A stretch of DNA of 64,000 bases from Robertmurraya massiliosenegalensis JC6 (GCF_000311725.1 NZ_HE978517.1:94532-158531); one strand, 5' to 3'. Counted from the stretch's first letter, positions 1 to 9,565 are shown. The notes: generated by a model not told the origin, from the letters alone. Made by a program: numbers and translations.

Positions 1-120
1 GTCGGCTCTTTTTCATGATGTTTGCTTATTAAGCGGAATTTTTCCTGTTATTTTTTCATACCGATACTCCCATTGTTTATACGAAGAGTTTATCCACAAA
101 TCGAGGGAATTTAAAATTGC
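1..120 (-). repeat. Dispersed repeat, copy A (cut by window edge)
   Basis: On the minus strand this stretch reads through the core CAGGAAAAATTCCGCTTA and matches about 11 kb (copy B) over roughly 110 bases with scattered mismatches, including the flanking GAGCCGA and the upstream GTGGATAA/CGTATA blocks. It lies downstream of the swrC terminator, in non-coding sequence. The core can fold as GGAA-AAA-TTCC. I do not recognise a named family; a small non-autonomous repeat or structured intergenic element is likely. Confidence 0.6.
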
Positions 121-130
121 TAGATCACAA

Positions 131-165
131 AAAACCGAAGGGACCATTTAAGCCCTTCGGTTTAA
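131..165 (-). terminator. Rho-independent terminator of swrC
   Basis: An 11-bp stem, AAACCGAAGGG / CCCTTCGGTTT, lies just after the swrC stop. Read on the minus strand it is followed by a T-run, as expected of an intrinsic terminator. Confidence 0.85.
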
Positions 166-174
166 AACAAACGA

Positions 175-3100
175 TTAGTTTTCTTCGATTTCTTTACGGT
201 TTTTCTTAAACATTCTTGATAAAATTTCGTAAACAATTGGAACAACAATCAGTGTTAATAATGTGGAGCTCGTTAAACCACCTATTACGGTTACTGCTAG
301 GCCTTTCGAGATTAAGCCTCCGCCGCCAGTTCCAAATGCTAACGGAATTAAAGCACCTATTGTAGCAATTGCTGTCATCAAGATTGGACGTAGACGAGTC
401 GCTCCCGCTTCAAGAATCGCTTCACGCATCGGCATACCATCTCGTTCCATATGGATGATCCGGTCAACCAATACGATAGCATTTGTCACAACAATCCCGA
501 TTAACATCAATAGACCCATCATTACGGATACAGAAATGGTTTCTCCTGCAATTAATAATCCAACAAATGAACCGATAACGGCAAACGGTAAGGAGAATAG
601 GATCGCAAATGGTGCCAATCCCTCACCAAATGTAACTACCAGAATGAAGTATACAATCGCAATTGCTGCGATCATGGCGATACCAAGCTGTGTAAATGTT
701 TCCGTCATGTCAGCAGCAACACCGGCAACATCAACTCTTACCCCTTTAGGTAAATCTAATTCATCAATTGCCTCATCTACTTCTGCTGTTGTTTTAGAGA
801 TATCTTTATCAAGGATTGTACCAGATACTGAAGCATAGTACTCTCCTTTACTACGTGCAAGTGTATTAAGAGTGGTACCTTCTTCAACCGTTACAAGCTC
901 AGAAAGTGGCATTGTAGTACCAAGTGCTGTTGGAACTTCTTGATCAAGCATTTCTTCAATTGATTTAGGCTGGTCTGCTTGCTCATGTTGGACGATTACC
1001 TCTAGGGTGTTTCCATCCTTTTCAATCGTAGTTAATACTTCTTTTGTATGATCGGGGCTTAGCATCATAACAATTTGTCCTGCTGTTAATCCGTATTGAA
1101 GTAATTCATCTTGTTCTACCTTGAAAGTATGTTCCACATATGCATCCTCTGCCGAAGAAGAAACATCTTCAAGACCGTCATTTTCGTTCATGACGTCTTC
1201 AACCATTTTCACCGCTTCATTCAAGCGAGCTAAATCCTCACTATAGAATGTGTAGCTTACCTCATTGGTAGACATATTCATAGATGCGAAATCTTGGCTC
1301 TTCCACTCACCGCTTTGTCCGATATTGAATACATAATCTTCAACTTCTTCACGCGCTTCTGGAAAGTCCTCCATATCAGGGTCAAAGATGAGGTACATTA
1401 ACGCACCACCAGCTCCGCCACCCATCATGGCTGTCATCATATCTGCACTGTCGCTATCTGTAACAGAGACTTGTAAAATATCGATGTCTTCACGCTTTAA
1501 TAACTCTTGTTCAACCTCTTCTACATTCGCTAACGTATCATCTAAAAGCTCACCTGTTTCAGGTGTATACGTTAAGTACATCACTTTTTCTTCTTCGCTT
1601 CCCATAAAGCTAAAGCCGATTAACGGGGTTAATGCTAAGCTTCCACCTAATAAAACAATCGCGATGATCGATGTAATAATCTTATGGTTTAACGATTTTT
1701 CGAGTACTTTTTTATACCAATTAGATAACTTGCCAGAATCTTTATGGCTGCTTTCTGTTTTTTCACCGTATAATTTCTTCTTAAATAAGAAGTGAGAAAG
1801 TGCCGGAACAATGGTAATCGCAACAAGCAATGAAGCACCTAATGCAAATGACATCGTTAAAGCAAATGGTACAAATAGTTCGCCGACCATTCCCCCAACA
1901 AACACAAGTGGTGCAAACACCGCTACGGTTACTAATGTTGATGAAAGAATTGGTTTAAACATTTCAATCGTCGATTCTCGTACTAAAGCTCGACCTGATA
2001 GTTTTTCACCTTTTAAATGGAGACGACGATATATATTTTCCACGACGACGATTGAGTCATCGATAACACGACCGATCGCAACGGTAATAGCCCCGAGGGT
2101 CATAATATTAAGCGTAATATCCATCCAATTTAGGATCATTAATGCCATGAAAATCGAAACTGGTATGGAAACAATGGAAATAATCGTTGATTTGAAATCT
2201 CTCAAGAACAAGAGAATGATTAGAACAGCAATCAAACCACCGAATAATGCTTTCTCCACCATTGTAATGACAGAATCCTTAATCGGTTCACCTTGGTCTA
2301 GTGATACATCGATAACAAGACCATCAATGTTTTTCATCTCTTCGTCCACTAGGTCTTTTACCGCATCAACTACATCAACTGTGTTTGCCTGCTGGCCTTT
2401 TATAATCTGTATCGCAATCGCATCTTCTCCGTTTGTACGAGAAACAGATTGTACCTTACCCACTAACTCAATAGTGGCAATATCACCTAATTTTACAAAT
2501 GGAAGTGGTTGTGTCTCAGATGGTGTGACAGGGATTAACATTTCTTTCAATTCATCTTCTGTCATGAACTTCCCGTCCACAGAGACTGCTTGCTCACCTT
2601 CTTCAAATTCGAAGAGACCTAATGAAACCGCTAAGTCACTTGCTTGAATCATTTGTTTGACATCATCTTCAGTCAAACCAAACTCAGCCATTTTCCCTTC
2701 ATCATAGGTAAGCTCTACTTCTTCTATATGCTGACCAGTAATGGTAGCAGAAGCTATTCCTTCAATCTTTTCAATCTTTGGAAGTAAAACATCTTCCACA
2801 GTAGAAGTTAATTCTACAATATCTTCTGTTTCGCTACTCACACTCAACGCTACAACAGGCATCATATTCATGCTAATCGCTGTAATCGCTGGTTCTTGTG
2901 CACCTTCTGGTAATTCTACTGTATCAAGAGCAGATTGGAGTGCACGTTTTGCTTCATCCATATCTATGCCATAATCATACTCTACTTGAATATTTGACAT
3001 GTTAGAATATGAGTTGGAGTAAACTGATTTTACATCCTCTAAATTTTCAATGGCCCGTTCCAAAGGGATGGATACATCTTCCATCACCTGTTCAGGAGTA

Positions 3101-3264
3101 GCACCTGGGTACACATCCATGACCATTAAGTATGGAATGGAGATATCTGGAATAGTCTCCATGTTCATTCTTGTTCCAGAATAGATACCTGAAGCAGTTA
3201 TAATAATGGTTAGCAACCAAACTGCCAGCTTATTTTTCAATACAAAATTGACTAGATTTTTCAC
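175..3264 (-). CDS. swrC: RND-family efflux pump, SwrC/YerP type
   Basis: Resistance-nodulation-division exporter of about 1029 residues that uses the proton gradient to expel amphiphilic compounds. In Bacillus subtilis SwrC gives self-resistance to surfactin and to acriflavine. The protein shows the family layout: an N-terminal membrane helix, a large extracytoplasmic porter loop, helices 2-6, a second porter loop and helices 8-12. The repeated motifs PDISIPYLMV, GGMVGELF and GRVIDDSIVVVENIYR are visible. The GTG start at 3264 is preferred because AGGTG lies 5 bases upstream and the transcript should begin near 3300, which rules out the upstream TTG. It is divergent from the TetR gene yerO, and an operator sits inside its promoter. 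Family and orthology are strong; the substrate is inferred. Confidence 0.9.
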   Translation of the reverse strand: MKNLVNFVLKNKLAVWLLTIIITASGIYSGTRMNMETIPDISIPYLMVMDVYPGATPEQVMEDVSIPLERAIENLEDVKSVYSNSYSNMSNIQVEYDYGIDMDEAKRALQSALDTVELPEGAQEPAITAISMNMMPVVALSVSSETEDIVELTSTVEDVLLPKIEKIEGIASATITGQHIEEVELTYDEGKMAEFGLTEDDVKQMIQASDLAVSLGLFEFEEGEQAVSVDGKFMTEDELKEMLIPVTPSETQPLPFVKLGDIATIELVGKVQSVSRTNGEDAIAIQIIKGQQANTVDVVDAVKDLVDEEMKNIDGLVIDVSLDQGEPIKDSVITMVEKALFGGLIAVLIILLFLRDFKSTIISIVSIPVSIFMALMILNWMDITLNIMTLGAITVAIGRVIDDSIVVVENIYRRLHLKGEKLSGRALVRESTIEMFKPILSSTLVTVAVFAPLVFVGGMVGELFVPFALTMSFALGASLLVAITIVPALSHFLFKKKLYGEKTESSHKDSGKLSNWYKKVLEKSLNHKIITSIIAIVLLGGSLALTPLIGFSFMGSEEEKVMYLTYTPETGELLDDTLANVEEVEQELLKREDIDILQVSVTDSDSADMMTAMMGGGAGGALMYLIFDPDMEDFPEAREEVEDYVFNIGQSGEWKSQDFASMNMSTNEVSYTFYSEDLARLNEAVKMVEDVMNENDGLEDVSSSAEDAYVEHTFKVEQDELLQYGLTAGQIVMMLSPDHTKEVLTTIEKDGNTLEVIVQHEQADQPKSIEEMLDQEVPTALGTTMPLSELVTVEEGTTLNTLARSKGEYYASVSGTILDKDISKTTAEVDEAIDELDLPKGVRVDVAGVAADMTETFTQLGIAMIAAIAIVYFILVVTFGEGLAPFAILFSLPFAVIGSFVGLLIAGETISVSVMMGLLMLIGIVVTNAIVLVDRIIHMERDGMPMREAILEAGATRLRPILMTAIATIGALIPLAFGTGGGGLISKGLAVTVIGGLTSSTLLTLIVVPIVYEILSRMFKKNRKEIEEN

Positions 3265-3306
3265 TGTTACACCTGCCCTAAATTGACTTATGAAACTCAA
3301 TTACTT

Positions 3307-3335
3307 ATAATAATGACTAAGCGGTCATTTGTCAA
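3307..3335 (-). promoter_or_regulatory. swrC promoter with embedded TetR-type operator
   Basis: On the minus strand a TTGACA -35 (3330-3335) and a TATTAT -10 (3307-3312) are separated by exactly 17 bases. The spacer holds the dyad AATGAC-N6-GTCATT (3312-3329), so a bound repressor would sit directly on the promoter. YerO, encoded divergently 30 bases away, is the obvious ligand. Confidence 0.75.
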
Positions 3336-3362
3336 CAAATAACTCTAGGAGCGAAAAAATAG

Positions 3363-4199
3363 ATGGCTAAAAAACAACTCATTATGGAAAAAGCACTCGA
3401 ACTCTTCGCAAAGCAAGGATTCGAAGCTACATCCGTTCAACAGATAACAGAATACTGCGGAATCTCAAAAGGCGCCTTCTACCTAGCATTTAAGTCCAAG
3501 GATGAATTGATCCTTGCCTTGCTGGATCATTTTATGGAGCAATACATCGCCGACATTGACTATACGGTCAAAAATTCAAAAAATGAAAGCCTTTTATATT
3601 CCTTTTACTACACGGCATTTCATTCTTTACATGAGCATTCAAATTTCGCCAAATTATTAATCAAAGAACAAGCCCAGACATTTAATGGAGAGCTTCTAAT
3701 TAAAATGCAATATTACGATCAACTATTAGAAAAGCTCATCTTATCATTAATTGAGCGCATATTTGGTGACGCCCTTACAAAATATGATTTGATCTATTCA
3801 ATAAGAGGGTTAATGAATGTATATACCGGTTTATTAATATTCCACAACATCCCTTTTGAATTAGATGTCCTTGCTCGATCACTTTCAGAAAAAACAAAGA
3901 TACTTGCTGAACATTCGACCATTCCTTTTATCACAAAAGAAGTGTCCATGTTTATTAAACAACATCCTATTAAAAAAGAGGTTTCAAAAGAGGAAATTCT
4001 CGATGCAATCGAGCAAAAAATCAAGGAACTTGAAGAATCGCTTGAAAAAGAGTCATTACTTTTACTAAAGGAGGAGATTATCAACCCTTCTTATCATTCT
4101 GCAATCGTGGCAGGTTTATTAGAAAATATTCAAAATCACCCCCATTGTAAGTGGGTCGCCTATTTACTTAGAAAATATTTTGCGACAGAAAAAGAGTAA
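3363..4199 (+). CDS. yerO: TetR-family repressor, YerO-like
   Basis: TetR-type regulator of 278 residues. The N-terminal helix-turn-helix spans roughly residues 20-47 (TSVQQITEYCGISKGAFYLAFKSKDEL), followed by a long helical ligand-binding domain. In B. subtilis the equivalent yerO gene neighbours swrC (yerP) and represses it; the divergent arrangement with an operator dyad in the swrC promoter supports the same role here. The C-terminal part from about residue 210 is rich in Lys/Glu and probably coiled. The ATG at 3363 has AGGAG upstream with a longish spacer. The gene ends inside a strong bidirectional terminator. Confidence 0.85.
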   Translation: MAKKQLIMEKALELFAKQGFEATSVQQITEYCGISKGAFYLAFKSKDELILALLDHFMEQYIADIDYTVKNSKNESLLYSFYYTAFHSLHEHSNFAKLLIKEQAQTFNGELLIKMQYYDQLLEKLILSLIERIFGDALTKYDLIYSIRGLMNVYTGLLIFHNIPFELDVLARSLSEKTKILAEHSTIPFITKEVSMFIKQHPIKKEVSKEEILDAIEQKIKELEESLEKESLLLLKEEIINPSYHSAIVAGLLENIQNHPHCKWVAYLLRKYFATEKE

Positions 4200-4237
4200 G
4201 AGGCCACCTTTATAGGTGACCTCTTACTCTTTTTTTC
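4189..4237. terminator. Bidirectional terminator between yerO and the siderophore-binding protein gene
   Basis: A long stem, AAAAAGAGTAAGAGG...CCTCTTACTCTTTTT with an inner CACC/GGTG, overlaps the yerO stop. It has A- and T-runs on both sides, so it can stop transcripts from both convergent genes. Confidence 0.9.
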
Positions 4238-4242
4238 AAACC

Positions 4243-5238
4243 TTATTTCACAATACTTTTTATAATATTGTCGATGATTTGTCCGTTCGCAATAGCACCC
4301 GTGTAGAGCCAGCTTTCATCAGGGGTAAATTCGAACACATTGCCTGCTTTTACTGCAGGGATGTTCTTCCACAGCGCTTCATTTAGAGCTGTAGAACCAC
4401 TTTCTGAATCACTGTTGATTAGGAATAAGTAGTCGGCATCAAGTTCAACTAGTTTCTCTAGTGAAATTGCGTTCCAGTTACTCTCTGCACTAGCTGAAAT
4501 TTCTTGGACAACCTTTGGAACTTCTAAGCCTAAATCTTGGTACATAACAGCACCACTTGATAAGGTATCACTGACCACAAAGAAGCTTCCACCTACTAGC
4601 CAAATCGCTGCAGCTGACGGATTTCCAACTGCACTTTCTATTTGTGCTTTTGCTTCTTTTGCCTTAGTTTCATACTCTTCTAACACTTTTTTCGCTTCAT
4701 CTTCTTTTCCAAACACTTCTCCTACACGTAGCAGTTCATCGCGCCAGTCATTATTAACCTCAGTTCCGATCACATATGTAGGAGCGATTTTATTATATTG
4801 GTCATATTTTCCGCCTTCTACCATGCTCGCTGAATCCATAATGATTAAATCAGGAGATAATTGTTGCACCGCTTCGAACGGCAAGTCATGGGGGATCGTC
4901 GGAACGCCTTCTAACTCACCTTGTAAATAGCCTTGAATGCTTGCTCCGTCATTAACACTCCACTGCGCAACCGGAGTAATTCCAAGAGCAACTAAATTAT
5001 CTTCAAGGTATGAAGCAATCACTCGTTCTGGATTAGCAGGGATTGTCACTTCATGACCCATCGCATCTGTTAAAACACGTTCACTTGCCGTTTCGTCATT
5101 TGTCTCTTGTCCTGCTTGATCATTTTGTTGTGGCTCGGCTTGCTCATCTTCGGTATCTCCACAAGCAGCTAGAGAAACAACAAGAAGACCTGCTCCAAGA
5201 AGTTGCATTAGTTTCTTTTTTGTTAACATATTTATCAT
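4243..5238 (-). CDS. yfiY: Iron-siderophore ABC transporter substrate-binding lipoprotein
   Basis: Extracytoplasmic siderophore receptor of about 331 residues. The N-terminal lipoprotein signal ends in a lipobox (SLAAC), followed by an acidic/Gln linker. The FecB/BtuF-type periplasmic-binding fold follows (NPERVIASYLEDNLVALGI, then LSPDLIIMDS). The start at 5238 is chosen because AGGAGG lies 6 bases upstream; a longer reading would run through the Fur box. It is divergent from two FecCD-type permeases, as in the B. subtilis yfiY/yfiZ-yfhA hydroxamate siderophore system. Orthology to YfiY is inferred from layout and length; FeuA-like or YfmC-like alternatives remain possible. Confidence 0.8.
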   Translation of the reverse strand: MINMLTKKKLMQLLGAGLLVVSLAACGDTEDEQAEPQQNDQAGQETNDETASERVLTDAMGHEVTIPANPERVIASYLEDNLVALGITPVAQWSVNDGASIQGYLQGELEGVPTIPHDLPFEAVQQLSPDLIIMDSASMVEGGKYDQYNKIAPTYVIGTEVNNDWRDELLRVGEVFGKEDEAKKVLEEYETKAKEAKAQIESAVGNPSAAAIWLVGGSFFVVSDTLSSGAVMYQDLGLEVPKVVQEISASAESNWNAISLEKLVELDADYLFLINSDSESGSTALNEALWKNIPAVKAGNVFEFTPDESWLYTGAIANGQIIDNIIKSIVK

Positions 5239-5276
5239 TGGAATCCTCCTAGGAATATGGTAAAATATACACAATT

Positions 5277-5295
5277 GATAATGATTATCGATTTC
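5277..5295. promoter_or_regulatory. Fur box
   Basis: GATAATGATTATCGATTTC is a close match to the 19-bp Fur consensus (GATAATGATWATCATTATC), matching the first 13 positions and part of the last arm. It lies between the divergent binding-protein and permease genes, so one site could iron-repress both directions. Confidence 0.85.
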
Positions 5296-5377
5296 AATTA
5301 AAATACAAAAATAGGCTAAAGTCAATATGAAATTTCAAATAATTATGTCTATTTTTTGAAGAAAGTAGTTTTGAACC

Positions 5378-6403
5378 ATGTCAAAAGATGCTGAAAACGA
5401 ATTACATAGCAATCATTTAGTTGGAACAACGATTTTAATTATGGGGGGCATTATTCTTTTTTTTACGATCATTTCTTCGATCCATTTTGGGGCAGCCGAT
5501 TTAAGTTTCAAAGCAGTTTGGGAAGCGATTTTTTCCTATAATGGTGACGACTCTTCTCATGTGATTGTACGAGAGTTAAGACTTCCGAGGGCACTTGCTG
5601 CCGTTACAGTTGGGGCAGCTCTTGCTGTTGCTGGAGCCATTATGCAAGGAATGACACGGAACCCACTTGCTTCCCCATCTATTATGGGTGTGACCGCTGG
5701 GTCTTCCTTTTTAATCGCGATTGCTTTCGCTATATTTCCGGCGATTTCTTATACTGGGCTCATTTCCTTTTCATTTTTAGGAGCAGCCCTTGGAACGATT
5801 TTAGTATTTGGCGTATCTTCCTTATCAAAAGGTGGGATCACTCCCGTCAAGCTTGCCCTTGCAGGATCAGCTATCACATCTTTACTTAGTTCGCTCTCAA
5901 CAGCGATAGGAATTCGCTTTAATGTCTCGAAGGATATCAGTTATTGGTACGCAGGAGGCGTTTCTGCTGTACAAATGGAACAACTAGCCTACGTGATCCC
6001 TTTTGTGCTAGTCGGGCTCGTACTTGCGATTATTTTATCCCGTTCCATTTCACTTCTTAGTTTAGGTGAGGATATTGCCAAAGGACTAGGACAAAACACA
6101 GGTCTTATTAAATTTCTCGGAACCATCACCGTCCTTTTTTTAACAGGGGCAGCCGTCTCAATTGCAGGAATGATCGGCTTCGTTGGACTCGTCGTACCAC
6201 ATATAACTCGCTTCTTAGTCGGGGTAGACTATCGCTGGATAATCCCTTGTTCCGCCGTTTTAGGTGGGCTGTTATTACTGATTGCTGATATCGCAAGCCG
6301 CTTAATCAACGCTCCATTTGAAACGCCAGTTGGAGCAGTTACGGCGATTATTGGAGTACCTTTCTTCCTTTACTTAGCTCGTAAAGAAGGGAGAGAACTA
6401 TAA
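5378..6403 (+). CDS. yfiZ: Siderophore ABC transporter permease, FecCD family (first subunit)
   Basis: Integral membrane permease of 341 residues with about nine to ten hydrophobic segments. Family hallmarks are visible: RELRLPRALAAVTVGAALAVAGAIMQGMTRNPLASP near residue 65 and the ATPase-contact segment GMIGFVGLVVPHITR near residue 265. It pairs with the next gene as a heterodimeric channel for ferric siderophore brought by the divergent lipoprotein. Its stop overlaps the start of the second permease. No ATPase gene is linked; in B. subtilis the YusV ATPase, encoded elsewhere, serves several such permeases, and the same is inferred here. Confidence 0.85.
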   Translation: MSKDAENELHSNHLVGTTILIMGGIILFFTIISSIHFGAADLSFKAVWEAIFSYNGDDSSHVIVRELRLPRALAAVTVGAALAVAGAIMQGMTRNPLASPSIMGVTAGSSFLIAIAFAIFPAISYTGLISFSFLGAALGTILVFGVSSLSKGGITPVKLALAGSAITSLLSSLSTAIGIRFNVSKDISYWYAGGVSAVQMEQLAYVIPFVLVGLVLAIILSRSISLLSLGEDIAKGLGQNTGLIKFLGTITVLFLTGAAVSIAGMIGFVGLVVPHITRFLVGVDYRWIIPCSAVLGGLLLLIADIASRLINAPFETPVGAVTAIIGVPFFLYLARKEGREL

Positions 6404-7428
6404 TGAATCATTCATTAACTAAGGACAAGCATAAATTTAAATTTTTGATCATAACCACCAGTATACTGATCCTTCTTGTTTTTTTTCTAAGTATTAACGC
6501 AGGATTTATTCCAATTCCTTTGAACGAAGTGGTAGATACTTTACTAGGACAAGGGACAGAGCAAAATGCGCTAACGATTTTTAGCTTTCGTTTGCCGCGA
6601 ATTATTCTTGCCCTTTTAGTCGGGATGGGCATATCGATATCTGGAGCGATCCTACAAGGAATTTCACAAAACCCACTCGCCGATCCTGGAATTTTAGGAA
6701 TTAATTCAGGGGCTGGCTTTGCGGTTGTTCTTTATATGTTTTTCTTCCAAGGATCGACTTTTCTAACAGGAGCATTATCAGTCTTTATTATGCCCATTTC
6801 TGCACTTATCGGGGCATTTGCTGCAGCGATTTTAATTTATTCGATTTCGTGGAAAAAGGGCCGTGTCACCCCTGTCCGTTTACTGCTAGTCGGAATTGGA
6901 ATCAACTCCGCTTTTGGAGCAGGACTGATTATTTTTCAAATGAAAATGGAGCCCATCGATTTTATGAAGGCGATCATTTGGCTGTCAGGAACGATTTGGG
7001 GAACGAACTGGACATTCGTCCTTGCGTTACTTCCATGGATTTTTCTCCTTATTCCATTTGCCATTTATAAATCGAGATATTTAGATGTATTACGGCTCAG
7101 TGACCCTGTCGCTATTAGTGTGGGTGTAAATATCGAGAGAGAGCGACGGATTTTACTCATTGTATCCGTTGCCCTTGCTGGAGCATGTGTGTCTGTTGGA
7201 GGAGGCATTACCTTTTTAGGATTAATCGCACCACATATTGCCCGGCGACTAATTGGCGCAAGACATGCTAAAATCCTGCCGGCCACTGCTTTAATCGGCG
7301 GTCTCCTGCTGCTAACAGCAGACACATTAGGACGAGTCATTATGGCACCAATGGAATTACCTGTAGGTCTTGTCGTTTCCATTCTTGGTGCACCGTATTT
7401 CATTTACTTATTGATTAAGACCGTTTAA
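6403..7428 (+). CDS. yfhA: Siderophore ABC transporter permease, FecCD family (second subunit)
   Basis: Second FecCD permease, also 341 residues, translationally coupled to the preceding gene. It repeats the family signatures FRLPRIILALLVGMGISISGAILQGISQNPLADPG and GGGITFLGLIAPHIARRL. The matching lengths and adjacency indicate a heterodimer with the upstream subunit. Iron control is expected from the Fur box at 5277-5295. The transcript ends at the hairpin at 7435-7465. Confidence 0.85.
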   Translation: MNHSLTKDKHKFKFLIITTSILILLVFFLSINAGFIPIPLNEVVDTLLGQGTEQNALTIFSFRLPRIILALLVGMGISISGAILQGISQNPLADPGILGINSGAGFAVVLYMFFFQGSTFLTGALSVFIMPISALIGAFAAAILIYSISWKKGRVTPVRLLLVGIGINSAFGAGLIIFQMKMEPIDFMKAIIWLSGTIWGTNWTFVLALLPWIFLLIPFAIYKSRYLDVLRLSDPVAISVGVNIERERRILLIVSVALAGACVSVGGGITFLGLIAPHIARRLIGARHAKILPATALIGGLLLLTADTLGRVIMAPMELPVGLVVSILGAPYFIYLLIKTV

Positions 7429-7434
7429 TTAATT

Positions 7435-7465
7435 GGGGATACGAACTATGTACTAGCGTATCCCC
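7435..7465. terminator. Bidirectional terminator between permease operon and asnO
   Basis: Perfect 9-bp stem GGGGATACG / CGTATCCCC with a 13-base loop, followed on the plus strand by a T-rich tract (TTTCTTTT). It lies in the short convergent gap between the two genes. Confidence 0.8.
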
Positions 7466-7471
7466 TTTCTT

Positions 7472-9355
7472 TTAGATAAGCTGCAATTCTGGCTCTTTCT
7501 CCAAGCTTTCGAATGAATATTTTCCTTCGACATAAACCTGATGCCAAATCATGAAAATAATGACAGTCCATAATTTGCGACTATTATCTTTTATTCCCTT
7601 TTGGTGTTCAGATAAGAGTTGTCGCAGGTAATTCTTATCAAATAAGTACTCGATCGGACTCTCCATCATTAATTGATAAGCCCAATCATACAGTTCATTT
7701 CGTAACCAATGGCGAATCGGAACAGGAAAACCAAGCTTTTTCCGATTAAAAACAGATGCTGGTACAATTCCTTCCATTGCTTTTCTCAAAATGTACTTCG
7801 TTTGATGATTCGTGACTGTGATGGAATGATCGAGTTCTGACGCTACTTGATAGACTTCTTTATCAAGAAATGGCACACGAAGCTCTAAAGAATGCGCCAT
7901 CGTCATGCGATCTGCTTTTACGAGAATATCTCCAGGTAGCCAAGTATGAAGATCAATATATTGCATCTTTTGTACATCATGCAAATGGGGAACTTGTTGA
8001 TAGAATGGCTTCGTCACATTGTGATACTGCCATTGTGCTTGATAGGATTGTAATAGTTTTTCCTTTTCCTCTTCATGAAAAATTTTTGCATTTCCAATAT
8101 AGCGCTTTTCTATACTTGTTGTGCCTCGCTCAAGAAAGCTTTTTCCTCTTACCCCATCCGGTAACCGTCTGGCAAACGCTTTACACTCTTTTTTTAGAAA
8201 CGGCGGCAAATAGCGAAAATACTTTAAAGCATGAGGTTCACGATAAATATTATAGCCACCAAACAGTTCATCTGCCCCTTCACCTGATAACACCACTTTC
8301 ACATGTTTACTTGCTTCACGGGCAATAAAATATAATGGGACTAACGCTGGGTCTGCAACCGGATCGTCTAAATGCCAGACGATTCGAGGAAGCTCCCGTA
8401 TAAATTCATCAACATTCACCACATAGCTGATATTTTCAACCCCCAGTTCTTCAGCCGTCTCTTGAGCCAACTCGATTTCGCTAAAACCTTCCCGCTCAAA
8501 GCCGACTGTAAATGTCTTGATACCTGGATGCAGCTCCTTCGCCATCGCAACAATACTCGTAGAATCAATTCCACCTGATAGAAACGCACCTACTGGGACA
8601 TCACTTCGCATATGCATAAAAACGGAATCTCTTAAAACATATTGAACTTTATTAATCATTTGCTGAAACGAACCCTCTGTGGAACAAAATGCAGGTTTGA
8701 AATAAGATTCTATTTTGATCGGTTGTCCTACCTTTTTCGTGAAAAATCTCCCTGGTTCTAACCGTTTAATCTCCATAGATAAACTGGCTGGCTCAGGAAC
8801 GTATTGATACGTTAAATAATGATGCAATGATTGTAGATTTAGTTCACTCTGATCTTTCAATGCTAAAAGAATGCTTTTCTTCTCGGAAGCAAAATAGACA
8901 TCATCTTCGTCTTCAAAATAAAAGAATGGCTTAATTCCAAAATGATCTCTTGCCCCGAATAACTCTTTTTTCTCGGAATCCCAGATGACAAAGCTAAACA
9001 TTCCACGCAACTTATGCACAACCCTTTTACCAATATGGCTGTATAATGCCACGATTACCTCCGTATCTGAATCCGTTCGGAACGTATAACCACTTCTCAT
9101 TAAATCTTCTCTTAACTCGATATAATTGTAAATTTCCCCGTTAAAAGTAATCCAATAACGCTCCTCAAACGAAAGAGGTTGATGACCGCTTTCGATATCG
9201 ATAATGCTTAATCTTCTAAATCCCAACTGAATATCATCATCACCATAATATCCTACATCGTCTGGCCCACGGTGGATGATGACAGACGACATATCACGAA
9301 TAATCCGATTGAACTCCCCACGTCTTTCTCCCATATATCCGATAAAACCACACAT
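7472..9355 (-). CDS. asnO: Glutamine-hydrolysing asparagine synthetase, AsnO type
   Basis: Class B asparagine synthetase of 627 residues that makes asparagine from aspartate, ATP and glutamine. After Met1, Cys2 is the glutaminase nucleophile (MCGFIG), followed by IHRGPDD, GFRRLSIID and FNGEIYNY of the class II amidotransferase domain. The synthetase domain has the PPi loop SGGIDS at residues 260-265, SGEGADELFGGY, and the conserved C-terminal NRKKLGFPVPIRHWL. Length and sequence fit B. subtilis AsnO (YisO), which is linked to sporulation; the sporulation role here is inference. It stands alone, convergent with the siderophore permeases. Confidence 0.92.
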   Translation of the reverse strand: MCGFIGYMGERRGEFNRIIRDMSSVIIHRGPDDVGYYGDDDIQLGFRRLSIIDIESGHQPLSFEERYWITFNGEIYNYIELREDLMRSGYTFRTDSDTEVIVALYSHIGKRVVHKLRGMFSFVIWDSEKKELFGARDHFGIKPFFYFEDEDDVYFASEKKSILLALKDQSELNLQSLHHYLTYQYVPEPASLSMEIKRLEPGRFFTKKVGQPIKIESYFKPAFCSTEGSFQQMINKVQYVLRDSVFMHMRSDVPVGAFLSGGIDSTSIVAMAKELHPGIKTFTVGFEREGFSEIELAQETAEELGVENISYVVNVDEFIRELPRIVWHLDDPVADPALVPLYFIAREASKHVKVVLSGEGADELFGGYNIYREPHALKYFRYLPPFLKKECKAFARRLPDGVRGKSFLERGTTSIEKRYIGNAKIFHEEEKEKLLQSYQAQWQYHNVTKPFYQQVPHLHDVQKMQYIDLHTWLPGDILVKADRMTMAHSLELRVPFLDKEVYQVASELDHSITVTNHQTKYILRKAMEGIVPASVFNRKKLGFPVPIRHWLRNELYDWAYQLMMESPIEYLFDKNYLRQLLSEHQKGIKDNSRKLWTVIIFMIWHQVYVEGKYSFESLEKEPELQLI

Positions 9356-9520
9356 GTACTTCCACTCCCTTCTAAAAAAATCATCTATTTTTATTGGGCT
9401 TATGTCTGGAAATCATTTTGTCCATTCACCCTTTAATACCTGTAAAGGTCTTCATAAGTTTGTTAAAAATGAAAAAATTTGATTTTGAACAGCCTCATTT
9501 TATGTTTTTTTAAATATTAC

Positions 9521-9565
9521 TTTACCTATCGTAGTAATTATGTTATTCTCAAATTACTACGATAG
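9521..9565 (+). promoter_or_regulatory. Promoter and perfect inverted-repeat operator for the PadR gene
   Basis: A 14-bp inverted repeat, CTATCGTAGTAATT (9526-9539) and AATTACTACGATAG (9552-9565), with a 12-base spacer. It overlaps a plausible sigma-A promoter, TTTACC (9521-9526) - 17 bases - TATTCT (9544-9549). The placement suggests autorepression by the downstream PadR protein. Confidence 0.7.

Noticed and set aside
1811-2647. Long open frame on the plus strand inside swrC
   Set aside because: It is antisense to a strongly conserved RND pump gene, has a Ser/Thr/Ile-rich composition typical of a shadow frame and lacks a ribosome-binding site.
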